Assembly: GCA_947652115.1 (NCBI GenBank)
Contig: OX393561.1
Span: 41,794,926-41,858,925, forward strand
DNA: 64,000 nt
Source: Blastomussa wellsi
Lineage: Eukaryota; Cnidaria; Anthozoa; Scleractinia; Plerogyridae
Reading direction: 5' to 3'
Within the stretch, counting starts at the first letter, position 1. The number at the start of each line of letters is the position of its first letter. Below, piece after piece: positions 21,101 to 32,119 of this stretch. The notes below the pieces were generated by a model. The model made no database searches. It saw only the letters and a list, made by a program, of their open reading frames with translations, and had not been told where the DNA came from. A program made the translations under genes and the position numbers.

Positions 21101-24100
21101 AACATAAACTACAAAAGACAGCAAAAACTATGGAAACTACGAAAATTAAATGTGCTACCGGCAGAAAATGGTGAATTTAAAGAAGCTAAAAAACAATCAG
21201 AAGAACTTACAGAAACAAAATAAAGAAAGTAAAGGAACGACAGAAACTGAATAGAAACTACACAATCAAGAAAATATTCAAAACAGATGGAAAGTATAGA
21301 AAACAAAACAGAAACCGCAGAAACTACACAAACTAACGAAACAAAAGGAAACTTCAGAAATGACAAAACCTATAAAGCATCTAAAAACAACAGAAAATAC
21401 ATAGTTTACAAGAGCTACAGAAACCACAGAATATATAAATTCTACAGACTAATGGAACGAATGAAACTATAGAAACTAAAAAGGAATTAACCCCTGCATT
21501 ACAGAAACTAAAGAGACTGCAGAAACTCCCGGAAAACAAGCTAAGATAAGGAAACAACTACTAGAGAAACTACAAATCCAATTCGACCGAAAATACACAA
21601 ACAACAAAAAATAGAGAAAACAAAAAACTAGGGAAATGTCAGCAAAGAAAAAAAAAATGAAAAATAATAAAAGAACTTAGAAAACATCACAAACTAAGAC
21701 AGGAACTTAGAAAGTAATGGCATTTAGAAAACTAAGGGATTTACGGAAACGACATGAACTAAAAAAACTAAAAGAAAGCAAGAAAACTTAGCAATCAAGA
21801 CCTCAAAAAATTAAACGAAACTAAGGAAAGTACAAAAACTCCTTAAACTAGAGAAACTAAAGGAACTAAACGAACTAAAGGAAAAAATAAAGACACTACA
21901 AGAACTAAATAAGCTAAAGGAATTACAAAAACTTAAGAAACAACAGAAACTAAAGGAATTAGAGAAAATAAAGAAAGTACAGAAATTACAGAAACGAAAG
22001 AAATTACACAAGCTAAAGAAACTACTACATAAATAACAGAAACTAAAAAACTACAGAATCTGCAGAAAACACTGAAATAAACTGCCGAAACTAAAGGAAT
22101 TAGAGAAAATAAAGAAAGTACAGAAATTACGGAAACGAAAGAAATTACACAAGCTAAAGAAACTACTACATAAATAGCAGTAATCAAAAAAATACAGAAA
22201 AGAAAGAAAACACAGAAATAAACTGCCGAAATTTCGGAAATTGTAGAAATTATAGAAACTACAGAAACTAAAGAAGCTAAAGGAACTGTGGAAACTGCAG
22301 AAACGATCGAAATTACAAAAGTTAACGAAACTAAAAAACTGAAAAAAAAAAAAAAAAACTAAAAAAATTGAAACATGTGTAACAACAAACGATTTATATA
22401 ACACAAAACCAAAGAACAAGAGAAACTATTGAATCAACGGAGCTAAGAGAAGTGACAACAACAATACTGACAGAAACACTGACAAACACCACAAAACACC
22501 CAGAATCAACCAGAAATAAACACCAGAGGAAGAAACAAAAATTTGAAAACTTTAGAATATGGAAAACACTGAATTAACGACAAAAGAGATAACAACATTA
22601 CTCAAACGTGCATCAAAGGCTTATGAGGGAAAACAAATGGGACAACACAAGTAGAGACTTCAAACGGGAAGGAAGAACTTCTTATGAAAGCTACCCGACA
22701 CTTCTAGTAAAGAACAAGTACTGGACCAAATATGCAAACTCATATGATCTGTACAACATGGCTTCACAAATTACAGAAGTTGGAACCAAGTAAACTAACC
22801 ATACAGACTACTACTGACAGTAACTACAGGAAAAAAAGTGGCACATTTCTTGATTGTTTGATAGGGGATAGTCTCGAATAGTCCAAGTTGAAGGAGAGTC
22901 TTCCTCAAGCTACTAGCTTTAGGAGAACAGAGATGGCATGAGAGCATTCGCTTCCCTTCAATTAATTAATGTGGCCTGGGTTCAATTCCTTGGTGCCTGT
23001 GTCATATATGGGTTAAGTTTATTGTTGGTTGTTCACTTGGTTCTCGTCCTTGCTCCGAGAGTTCTTTCTTCCTGCCTCTACGAAGACCAACACTCCAAAT
23101 TCCAATTCGATCTCCAGAAACGCACACTTCCTAAAGAGCTCTTCCGTGTTACGCGGGTAAACAAATTGCATTCATATTTTAATTTTTTCACCATCTAGCC
23201 AGAAAATTATCAATATTAGTGTTTGCTTGCATTTCTGCATTGCGTTTTGTTGTTCGTTTCTCAGTTTAAACGACGATTACATTGATAACAATAATTCAAA
23301 GGCTTTTCATTTTCCTGGTCAGTTTCCCTATCAAACTAATTACAAAATCTTTCGTATTTTAGGTGAAGCGGGAAAGCCTGGTACTAACAAGCCGGCTCCA
23401 GGCCCTCCCGGTCCAAAAGGAGATAGAGGTGCTGTCGGAAGACCTGGGCCCAAAGGCGATAAAGGCCAAGACGGAACTGGGACCTCAGGAGTGAAATATG
23501 TTCGCTGGGGAAGAACCGCGTGTCCCAGTGATGCCCAGGTTATTTATAAAGGTAAGAGTTCGAAAGATTATTCCAGTCTGGAGAAAATGTTTTCAAAATG
23601 CTTTTCATTTATGCTAACCTGCGTGAATATGTTGAAGAAATGTCATTTCGAAATTCAATTTGTTACCTTTCTACTCTGTTTCTAGGTATCATTGGGAGCG
23701 ACCACTACAGCCACATTGGCGGTGGGGGACAGTACATTTGCCTGCCAAACAACCCAAAGTACGACAAATACAAAGACGGGTTTCAGTCAGCCTCATATAT
23801 TTTTGGCACTGAATATGAAGTCAGCGCGTATAACCCATTTAAAAGCAACCTTCATAATCATGATGCCCCGTGCGCCGTGTGTTATGTCAAGTCACGTGCC
23901 ACCCAGTTGATGATACCCGCAAGGAATGACTGTCCATCTGGGTGGACCGAGGAGTACCATGGGTACCTGGTATCAGAGCACTCAGGCCACAAGAAATCTC
24001 GTGATTTCATTTGCATTGACGAAGATGCAGAATATGTTCACGGAAGCCACGCCAACAAGGATGGTGCCCTTCTGTACCTTGTGGAAGGGCACTGTGGCTC

Positions 24101-24161
24101 GTTACCATGCCTACCGTACGTTCATGGCCGAGAGCTGACATGCGCGGTGTGCACCAAGTGA
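17823..24161 (+). CDS. Short-chain collagen (C4-like) with membrane-anchored alternative N-termini
   Basis: Shared exons: 20040-20113, 20244-20378, 23363-23551 and 23686-24161 (stop TGA). Two alternative first exons, 17823-18139 and 19223-19545, end in the same phase and both fit the exon at 20040. Each encodes a short cytoplasmic part, one transmembrane helix (for example [19 protein letters not shown]), a basic furin-like site (RDRKERS or REKRS) and a short coiled coil ending LEKR: a type II membrane collagen. Exon 20244-20378 is almost pure Gly-X-Y; 23363-23551 adds a second Gly-X-Y run and [10 protein letters not shown]. The last 476-nt exon encodes the cysteine-rich C-terminal domain with [21 protein letters not shown] and CAVCTK, as in sponge/cnidarian short-chain collagens. 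Likely role: extracellular matrix, possibly shed by proteolysis (inference). An upstream in-frame ATG exists at 17742. Confidence 0.85.
19223..19545 (+). CDS. Alternative first coding exon b of the collagen gene
   Basis: The ATG at 19223 opens 107 codons plus 2 bases, with donor GTACCA at 19546. Layout is the same as exon a: transmembrane segment [20 protein letters not shown], a coiled-coil start, AREKRSV furin-like site and [12 protein letters not shown] end. It is nearest to the shared exon at 20040 and both fit in phase. It probably arose by duplication of exon a, with much divergence. Confidence 0.78.
20815..22590. repeat. A-rich degenerate minisatellite, AGAAACTACAGAAACTAAAG type
   Basis: About 1.8 kb of drifting units related to GAAACTA(C/A)A inside the intron between exons ending 20378 and beginning 23363. 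The minus-strand frames through it read as long Phe/Ser/Val runs, which are repeat artefacts. Two close copies of a block of about 100 bp occur at 21950-22050 and 22090-22180. The same kind of ACTACA-based satellite fills introns of the other collagen copies. Confidence 0.85.
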
Positions 24162-24243
24162 GAGAAAGCATTTAGAATCAGCTTCACAAGAATACCATTG
24201 GTTATTATTTCACTAGTGACAAGGTTTGCTGTAAAAACAGATA

Positions 24244-24249
24244 AATAAA
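24244..24249 (+). terminator. Polyadenylation signal AATAAA of the collagen gene
   Basis: A canonical AATAAA lies 83 nt after the collagen stop codon at 24161. It fixes the probable 3' end of the transcript near 24265-24275. Confidence 0.7.
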
Positions 24250-24279
24250 AACCTTGAAGTGTAAATGCAGGGCGAATTT

Positions 24280-24990
24280 GATTTATTTTAAGGTAACTTG
24301 TGTTATGGCTACTGAAGATTATCACAGTCGTTGCCAATGTTGTCTCGACTTCTAAGGATACGCTAAAAGAAGTCAAAACGGTAATTTTAACAAAACTATA
24401 AGCATTTGACGGTTTCATTTAAAAAAATGAACACCACGCGGCAAATTATCGTTCAATATCCGATCCGAAGGCTTAGGCTTTTAGGGTTTTGTGGACAAAG
24501 TGCTTAGATACAAAAGTTCAGCGCTTAAAATGCAATATATTTCCACTACTAGAATACCGGACCTCTAGATTCGCTGTCAAAACCTGCTATTTCCCCTCAA
24601 TTTTGGCTTAGTACCGGCCTCAAATACACCAATTTTCAATTTTTTGTAAAAAAACTTACAATACACTACAATGCTTAGAATTAATCACATATGGAATTAA
24701 CAACGACTAAACTTTACGTGTAAAATCTGACTTCATAAGCTTCTAGAAAGGTGTTCATCAATAAAATGGATTTTGGTCGAAATTGTAACTCGCTGATGCA
24801 CAAAATGAACTTAAGGCCATCCCCTTCAGCGTCGTCCGACCGACCCAGATTTTCGCGTTAAAATTTTAAAAAAAAGTTATGATTAGGGCAATGAAGTCAA
24901 TGACGCAAACAGAGTTTTAGTTTTTACCTTATGGGCTTTTAGTGTTTACTACAGGTGTTTACTTAGGCTTTCTATCCGTGTGAGAGGTAA
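24280..24990. other. Intergenic stretch before the large hairpin
   Basis: AT-rich, with no supported gene and no repeat family that I recognise. It ends at the left arm of the hairpin element beginning near 24997. Confidence 0.4.
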
Positions 24991-24996
24991 TCACTT

Positions 24997-26487
24997 AACG
25001 TGGTTCGATCGGATTTTTGAGTGACGATACCTTTCAACTTTGAGCAGCTAGTGTACCGCCAAAGAGTGTCTGACAGGAAATCGATTGCTCCAAGTGCACT
25101 AGAGAAAGATCAAAGTTTCAGATGAAATACGTTTTAGCGTAATCGAGTTACCATAGCAACGTAGTGACCTCATGCCCCACTTTACTCAAGACCGAAATAC
25201 TTGTCACCAAGAGATAATTTTAGAAAACCCTTCCTGGATCTTTGACCTGACATACTTTTCTTGAGGTCTGCCAAATTTGAAGAATTTTTATAAGAGCGAT
25301 CTCGAGAAAATTTATGGCGAAGTTTTAAAGGTGTTAAAATACAACGAAATCGTGTTAGGTCCTGCATGCTATTAAAACGTATGTTCACCAAGCCACTTGT
25401 CAGATGACTTTGGTCTGAAATAAATTGAATAGCATCCAATTACATTTGGTGAAAATCTTAGCAAAATCGTTCTATTCGATTTCTGAAACACTGGCTTGAA
25501 TATCAACAGGAGTAAAGTGTTATTTTGCGTTTTCGTCAAAATTGACGCTATATTTATTAAAATGGCCACTATTTAAAAAGCGGTAGATACATTTTTCTAA
25601 AAATTATTCTTCAGGTAGACTAACCAATATTTGATATAATTCCGGAGTTTAAACTTCATTCATGTAACGATATATGAATTCACAACGCATTGAAATGTAC
25701 AGCTGCACGGAAATTCAAGACAATGGATAGGTATAATTAGAACCACAAGCGACTAGCCGGAAAATAAGCGCAATGTTTACCAAAGTTGAGGCTACAAATT
25801 GACAGCCTTAGAATGTTTCAATGACGTTGAAACTCCGGGATTATATTAAATGTTGGTTAATCTACCTGAAGAATAATTTTTAAAAAAAATGATCTACCGC
25901 TTTTTAAATAACGACCATTTTGAATAAATGTAGGGTCAATTTTGACTAAAATGCAAAAAACACTCTACTCTAGTTCATATTCAAGCCAGTGTTTTCACAA
26001 ATCGAATAGAACGATTTTTCTAAGATTTTCACAAAATGTAATTGGATGCTATTTAATTTATTTCAGACCAAAGTCATCTCACATCAAGCCTGGTGAAAAA
26101 ACGTTTTAATAGCTTTCAGGAACTAATACAATTTTGTTGTATTTTAACACCTTAAAACTTCACCGTAAATTTTCTCGAAATCGCTCTTATAATTTTTTTT
26201 TAAATTTGGCAGACCTCAAGAAAAGTATGTCAGGTTAAAGATCCAGGAAGGGTTTTCCAAAATTATTCCTTGATGACAGGTTATTCGGTCTCGAGTCATG
26301 GCGGGCCATGACGTCACTACGTTGCTATGGTAACTCCGATCACGATAAAATTAACTTCATCTGAAACTTTGATCTTTCTCTAGTGCACCTGGAGCAATCG
26401 ATTTTCTGTCAGATACTCTATGGTGGTAAACTAGCTGCTCAAAGTTGAAAGGTTTCGCCACTCAAAAATCCGATCAAGCCACCTTAA
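24997..26487. mobile_element. Large foldback element (about 650-bp inverted arms)
   Basis: The left arm (about 24997-25660) and right arm (about 25840-26487) are inverted copies with scattered mismatches. Paired landmarks include CCTTCCTGGATCTTTGACCTGACATAC with its reverse complement near 26222-26250, GCTACGTTGC-type blocks near 25155 and 26320, and terminal GATCGGATTTTTGAGTG against CACTCAAAAATCCGATC. The loop is about 180 bp. There is no transposase frame, so it is a non-autonomous foldback or MITE-like element; the superfamily is unknown. Confidence 0.82.
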
Positions 26488-26934
26488 TTTACTAGCCATT
26501 AGGTAGACTGATTGCATACCTCAATAAATATTGCTGCGGTTGTCTATATTCCACTGCAGGGATAATATCCGCATAACTCCACATATCACCGCATATCTCC
26601 ATGCAATGTTTCTGTTGTTGATCATGAATTTCGTCATCACATGCCATCAAACTGGTCAGCTACTTTGACAATATGATGGCTCAATTCATGATCAATAACA
26701 GAACAGACCCATGAAAAACTGGCGTCAATTGTTAATTGGTTAAGTTTGATGGCTGGTAGGAATGGTTGCGTTTAATATTGTTGTTAATGAAACTCCGTAA
26801 AAGACATAGTTTGAGATGTTTTTGTTCCTGGCTTATCTGGAGCGTCTCCCTGATCTAGCTAGTTGCAACTAGGGGAGTTTTTTCGTCTGACCGCTGCACG
26901 TCGTCGTCCTCTTCTCTTTCCTCTTCAATAGCTT

Positions 26935-27815
26935 AAGAAACAGTCCTGGTGTCACCATTGCCGAGAGCGTTGAGAAGTAGACAGTAGTACACATCATCAC
27001 TGAGAACAATCGTGTCATCTTCTTTCTGACAGTTCATAACAATGCTGAGAATGCTGGCTTTTTGGAGCTTGCCTACTGCAGTCACGTTGTCTCTCCAAAG
27101 TGACAGGGAAGTATGGCCTCTTGGGCGAAGTATGTTACGTTCGCTATGGCGTTCTCTGTAGCATGCAGGCTTTCGTTACGTATGGCTAGGTAGTAAGGAG
27201 CCGGGTGCATTCGATGCTGGTAGACTTTACTTACAATAACAAAAGTTCTCTCAGAAATAAGGACCTCTGACGCAGTGGATTTGCCAGGAGAAATCTTTCC
27301 CTCAAGAGCAATTGCTTGTTCCACTTTTGCAAGTCCTGCAAAATCCACCGGCTTTTGATCTGTTTCTTTGCTTTCGTAACAGTTCAAAGGTAATGTACCG
27401 GCAGATCGAATCCTTGTGGTCACGTTTCTTACAGTTTGTTGTCGCACACTTTGCCCATTCTTTCTAAACGAAGATTGAGAAGTTTGAAAAAACTTGACAG
27501 TCATTCCCAACCGACTCTTAAAAATATTTCAGTACTTACTTGCTTTAAAATCCTCAAATTTCTTTTCTTGATGTTCAGACCTTTCAACTTCTTCTCCCTT
27601 TTTACGTTTATCCCACAGTCCTTATCACTTTTTGTCTTCCTTTTGCTTCGTCTGCCCATGCATATGGTTTTAATTCTTTTAGATGGGGCTTCAGGGTTAG
27701 AGGTAGATGTTGGTGAAGCATGTCCTTCGTGCCTGGCAGATTCAGTAGCTGAGACCAGAACCTTTGCGATGGGAACGGGAAAAAGCATTGAACAAGTGCA
27801 ATCAAAGGTCACTAA
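26935..27815 (-). pseudogene. Frame-broken gene fragment, unidentified
   Basis: On the minus strand, open segments at 27812-27501, 27510-27082 and about 27090-26935 lie end to end in different frames. The first holds a Lys/Arg-rich block near 27650-27560. The middle holds an alpha-beta-looking stretch (for example ALEGKISPGKSTASEVLISE), and the last a continuous tail ending NGDTRTVS and a stop at about 26936. A donor-like GTAAGT follows the basic block at about 27537. I cannot name the family; it could be a host gene with unrecognised introns, or a dead transposon-derived gene. Confidence 0.35.
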
Positions 27816-27970
27816 AGAAGTATAAACAGTTGTTGATATTCATGTTACTTCTTTCGTATACGAAAAGCAAAATAGTCGCAAAAAGTACGAGTCGAGTGCG
27901 ATAAATACAGAACCTAACTTTACTAAACTTGATTTTCAGTATCCCTATAACTAATTCGCTCATCCTTTAT

Positions 27971-28103
27971 CCCTAAAAATATTTTGTCAGTTATCCCTTA
28001 TCCCTAAAAATATTTTGTCAGTTATCCCTTATCCCTAAAAATATTTTGTCAGTTATCCCTTATCCCTAAAAATATTTTGTCAGTTATCCCTTATCCCTAA
28101 AAC
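27971..28103. repeat. 31-bp minisatellite, 4.3 units
   Basis: Units with CCCTAAAAATATTTTGTCAG begin at 27971, 28002, 28033, 28064 and 28095, an exact 31-bp period with almost no divergence. Such homogeneity suggests recent amplification. Confidence 0.95.
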
Positions 28104-28140
28104 CCCTAACAGGGCCTCCGCGCTTTGGTTGCCTATTAAG

Positions 28141-28200
28141 CACTCCGGTTAGCCCACTAAGCACTCCGGTTAGCCTACAAAGCACTCCGGTTAGCCTGTT
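28141..28200. repeat. 21-bp minisatellite, 3 units
   Basis: CACTCCGGTTAGCC recurs at 28141, 28162 and 28183, a 21-bp period. It starts about 40 bp after the end of the 31-bp array. Confidence 0.9.
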
Positions 28201-28469
28201 TATGGGTTAGGCGCTGTCCCTAGTGGCTCGTTACTCCATTGCCGCCAAGTTGACTTTTGTAGCCACGTGTTGTCGTTTCCAGGCTCCACGGATATTATGC
28301 TGCGGTACCGGGCCTCCTAGTCCCTTCCTTTCCATTCTTATTTGGCTTTTATTTTCTTTTCCGACCGACCGACCCAAAGTCAGGAAACGCATAAATAATT
28401 AATTTGACAATAAACGAAAAAAAAAGGGGATGACCTAAAAAAAAGCTGTGGAATAGGGAGATTTTGAGG

Positions 28470-29168
28470 TTACTTCAAACCTTCGCAAGTGTCCTCCAGA
28501 AAAAAAATTCGTACGCGCGCAGTTTTCAAGGAAACCCCCACAAACTATACATCAACAAAAAGGTGGTAAAATGTAGAATTCGATAATATTGTTTTGTTTT
28601 GGCTTTTGCTTTCCAAAGGCGGCAGAGGCCGTCAACTCCAAAATGACCGACTGACGGTTCCAGCGAATTAACCGGGTATCAAATGCGATCGTTCCTGCAA
28701 AATAACTGTGCAGTGTTAATCACACAGCATCAATATCCAAAAACGTGTCAGCATTTTCTTTTATTTCTATTGGTTATCTTTTTATAGATCTGTCAAGTTC
28801 GGCTATCGAAAAATTCGCGTAACCTGTTGCGCTAGAGGCGGCCTTGCGGAAAGTATTTAAAATAAAGGAATTCGCCGACACATTTTTGTTCCATATCTAT
28901 CAGTGAATGTTCTTACCAAATTTCATGAAAAACCGTCAAATCTGCATACCATATTAATTATAATTCGCTGGACCGTCAGTTGTTCATTTTGGAGTTTACA
29001 GCTTCTGCCGCCTTCGGAAAGCAAAACCCAAAACAAAACATAATTTTATCGAATTCTACATTTTATAACCTTTCTGTTAATATATAGTTTGTGGGGGTTA
29101 CCTTGAAAACTGCGCGCGTACGAATTTTCTCTGGAGGACACTCGCGAATGATTGAAGTACCCTTAAGA
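28470..29168. mobile_element. Foldback/MITE with about 200-bp terminal inverted repeats
   Basis: Left arm 28470-28676 pairs with right arm 28965-29168: TTCGCAAGTGTCCTCCAGA against TCTGGAGGACACTCGCGAA, TTCGTACGCGCGCAGTTTTCAAGG against its complement, and GGCGGCAGAGG against the CCGCC side near 29005. The centre of about 290 bp has no coding frame. It is a non-autonomous DNA transposon in style; the family was not identified. Confidence 0.82.
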
Positions 29169-29871
29169 GAACTTTCCAAGACACAGGGGTAGATCTCGAA
29201 AAAGTCTACCGAACTGTTTTATTTGAGATCGTTTTGCAAAAGTATAGGGATGGTGAATGGTAAATTCGAGACTTTGCGAGGCGAGACTAGCGTTTTCTCT
29301 GCGAGACCGAGACGTTTTGAGTTTCTGAGTTGCGAGACCGAAATTGAGAAATAGAAACGGCTTTAAAAAATATCAAGGCTGCGAGACCCGTAGAATTTTA
29401 TTAAAAGTTTGCGAGACCCTTATTTTTTCAGGGATCATTCACCACCCCTAAAAGTTACTCATGGTACGCGCCAGCTCGTACCCGGGCGTATACCCTGTGC
29501 TTCCTGGACTAAATGGCGCAACACCTAGTTTGCAGGGAACGAGGCAAATGGAAAAGAAGATATGTTTGTTCTGGTCTTAATTACAAATCCGTGATTGGAC
29601 TAATGCCTTATTACTAGAGCTTTCGCCTCATCGATGTAACCTCATGCTACATATGGTCTCAGTTCAATCTTCTGTAGAGAAGAACAAAGACCAAAAACCA
29701 GTAACAATTAGTTCTTTGGCGACTAAGGACCACTATCATTCATGTCATTCATTTTATTACCATTCTTTTACGATATTACAAGCTGTGATAAACGAGATTT
29801 TAAGTAATGATTGATGTAAATAGAGATCGGGGAAGCAACTTTCAATGCATTCTCTTAAATGAAATCTGAAC

Positions 29872-30028
29872 GATGTTCTCACAACTTGCTATCGGTTGTC
29901 AGCGGATACCTCAAAGGCGCAAGGCAAGTGCTTTTGAGTGCCTGCACATTTTTTAGCATCCTCAATGTGATAAGTCCGCTGACTAGCATTTAAATTGATC
30001 GCTTTGCATGTTGTGAGAACGTCGTTAT
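29872..30028. mobile_element. Small MITE with inverted ends
   Basis: CGATGTTCTCACAACTTGC near 29872 pairs with GCATGTTGTGAGAACGTCG near 30010-30028, and the inner GTCAGCGGA near 29898 pairs with TCCGCTGAC near 29970. The roughly 157-bp unit has no coding content. Confidence 0.65.
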
Positions 30029-30029
30029 T

Positions 30030-30957
30030 CGGTCCTAGACCTTCAGTCTCTTACCCTACCCCTTAGCAGTAATGCTACCCCAAACGTCTGAATGTTTAAG
30101 ACAAGACATTACGACCAGACATAATGTAATATTGAGGCATCTTGCTCACAACAATGGAAGATCTTTTTTGCTCGAAAAATGCGTCCCACAGTGTTTGGTG
30201 TATACCAAACTCTTCATAGGCAAGATGCGCCTTCTTTCAACGAAAAGGTTGATTTGTTAACAAAATATCTTAGAGTCGGTTGCAACATCTCGAGCTCATT
30301 TAAGTTACTCACTCGAGCACTCACTCTTTATAAAAATAAAGGATCGGATCACAGAAAATAAATCGGCTTTCTCATTTTGATTTTCCGGTTACAAATTCTT
30401 TTTCAGTTGTATTTTCAATTTTCAATTTAGAGACAGTTATAACAATGTTCATTAATTAAATTGAACAATTGATCATCTAATTTCTGAAAACATAATACAA
30501 TATCAAATCTGAAGGTGGTGATAATAGACGAATTGAACACAGAGTCTATTTTATGCTCTTTTGCTAAGAGATTGGGAAGATGCGAAGTTAGAAAAAACTC
30601 TATGAGAAATTTGCTTTTTTCTGCTTTGTTGATTTACTTTCCTGTCCATTTCATTCATGGTTTTTATAATAGGCCTTTTAGCTTTTAAACAGCAATAACA
30701 AATACGATAAATAAATACGACCAAATTTATTGTCCAATCTCAATCCAGAAAATTCGAGTGCAAACGGTTGTAATTACAGCGTGGCTCTGATGGAAGGGCC
30801 TGCTAATCATATCATCAGTCTCGATTCTGTGTGCTGGAATGAAAAACCGAGGGCTTTGGGAAAGAAAAAAAAGTAAAGCAAACACGACAATATTTAATGA
30901 TTCAACTCTACTTTTATTGCAGTTATTTCCCTTTACAGTCATATGTATCATACTCTC
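30030..30957. other. Intergenic stretch 3' of collagen copy A
   Basis: AT-rich DNA with small chance frames and no supported gene. It ends at the polyadenylation signal of the minus-strand collagen gene. Confidence 0.4.
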
Positions 30958-30958
30958 C

Positions 30959-30964
30959 TTTATT
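30959..30964 (-). terminator. Polyadenylation signal of collagen copy A
   Basis: TTTATT on the plus strand is AATAAA on the minus strand, about 130 nt after the copy A stop at 31095. Confidence 0.55.
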
Positions 30965-31094
30965 TTTATTTTTTCATTTTATATTGTTGCTACTCAGTTC
31001 ACGAAAGTCAAGACACTCTATGAAATCACTATACAGTTTTCTTTTCTTTTCCTTGTAGTTATGGGGCTTTGGAAACCACATGGTAACCTCTCTG

Positions 31095-32084
31095 TCACTT
31101 GGTACACACAGCACATGTCAACTCTCTTCCAGCTACGTAAGGAAGACAGGGAAGAGAGGCACAAGATCCTTGCACGGGGAAAAGTAACGCGCCATTCTTG
31201 TTGGCCTGGGTCCCGTGCACGTACTCTGCGTCCTGGTCAACGCAGATGAAGTCACGCTGCTTCTTGTTGTTGTAGAATTCAGTCATCAGGTACCCATGAT
31301 ACTCCTCGGTCCAACCAGATGGACAATCATTCCGTGCGGGCATCATAAGCATTGAACCACGTGACTTGGCGAAACAAACAGCGCAAGGTGCCTCGTAATC
31401 ATGGAGGTTTTTCTTAAATATGTTGATATCGCTGACTTCATACTCAGTGCCATACATGTATCCAGAGTGCTGCCATCCATCCTTGTACCTGTCGTACTTT
31501 GGAGTGTGTGGGAGACAAAGGTAATTCACTCCACCGCCTTGGTGAGTGTAATGATCACCACCCATTATACCTAACATTATAAAAAACTACAATCATTATT
31601 CTTAATAATTATGCCAAGTATTCTTTTTCAGCGTTTTGCTTTGTGTGCACCGTCATCAGCTATCTCAAAATTTCAGTTACATATATATCCGCTGCTGCTT
31701 TCGTTTCAGTCTTTTATCAGACTTCATTTGCGTAGCTTTTTATTTTTCAATATAAGTTAGTTTTATGAACTGGGTTGATAATGTGAATTGGCCACCGTAA
31801 GGAAATTTCGAGCGTTAGCCCTTCGTCGGAGCGAATCGAGGAATTGTGGGTCGTGTGCTGTTTATATACAGAAAGATGGAGCTTCGCTATTGGTTGATGC
31901 CTGGTAACGTGAAAACAACGGAATTTCGTTCTATACAAACAACGCACACGACCCACAATTCCTTGATTCGCTCCGACGAAGGGCTAACGCTCGAAACGTC
32001 AGCTCTTGAATCACTTTATGGTGGCCAATTCACATTATCAACCCAGTTGATAAAACCAAATTATATTGTTATACTTCCCACCTA

Positions 32085-32119
<35 letters not shown>

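Noticed and set aside
21109..22419. Phe/Ser/Val-rich minus-strand frames resembling membrane proteins
   Set aside because: Antisense reading of the A-rich GAAACTA minisatellite in a collagen intron.
27971..28200. Regular repeats that might suggest a CRISPR array
   Set aside because: Units are directly tandem with no variable spacers, and the genome is eukaryotic.
30839..31249. 136-codon plus-strand frame
   Set aside because: Its 3' half is antisense to the collagen copy A last exon.
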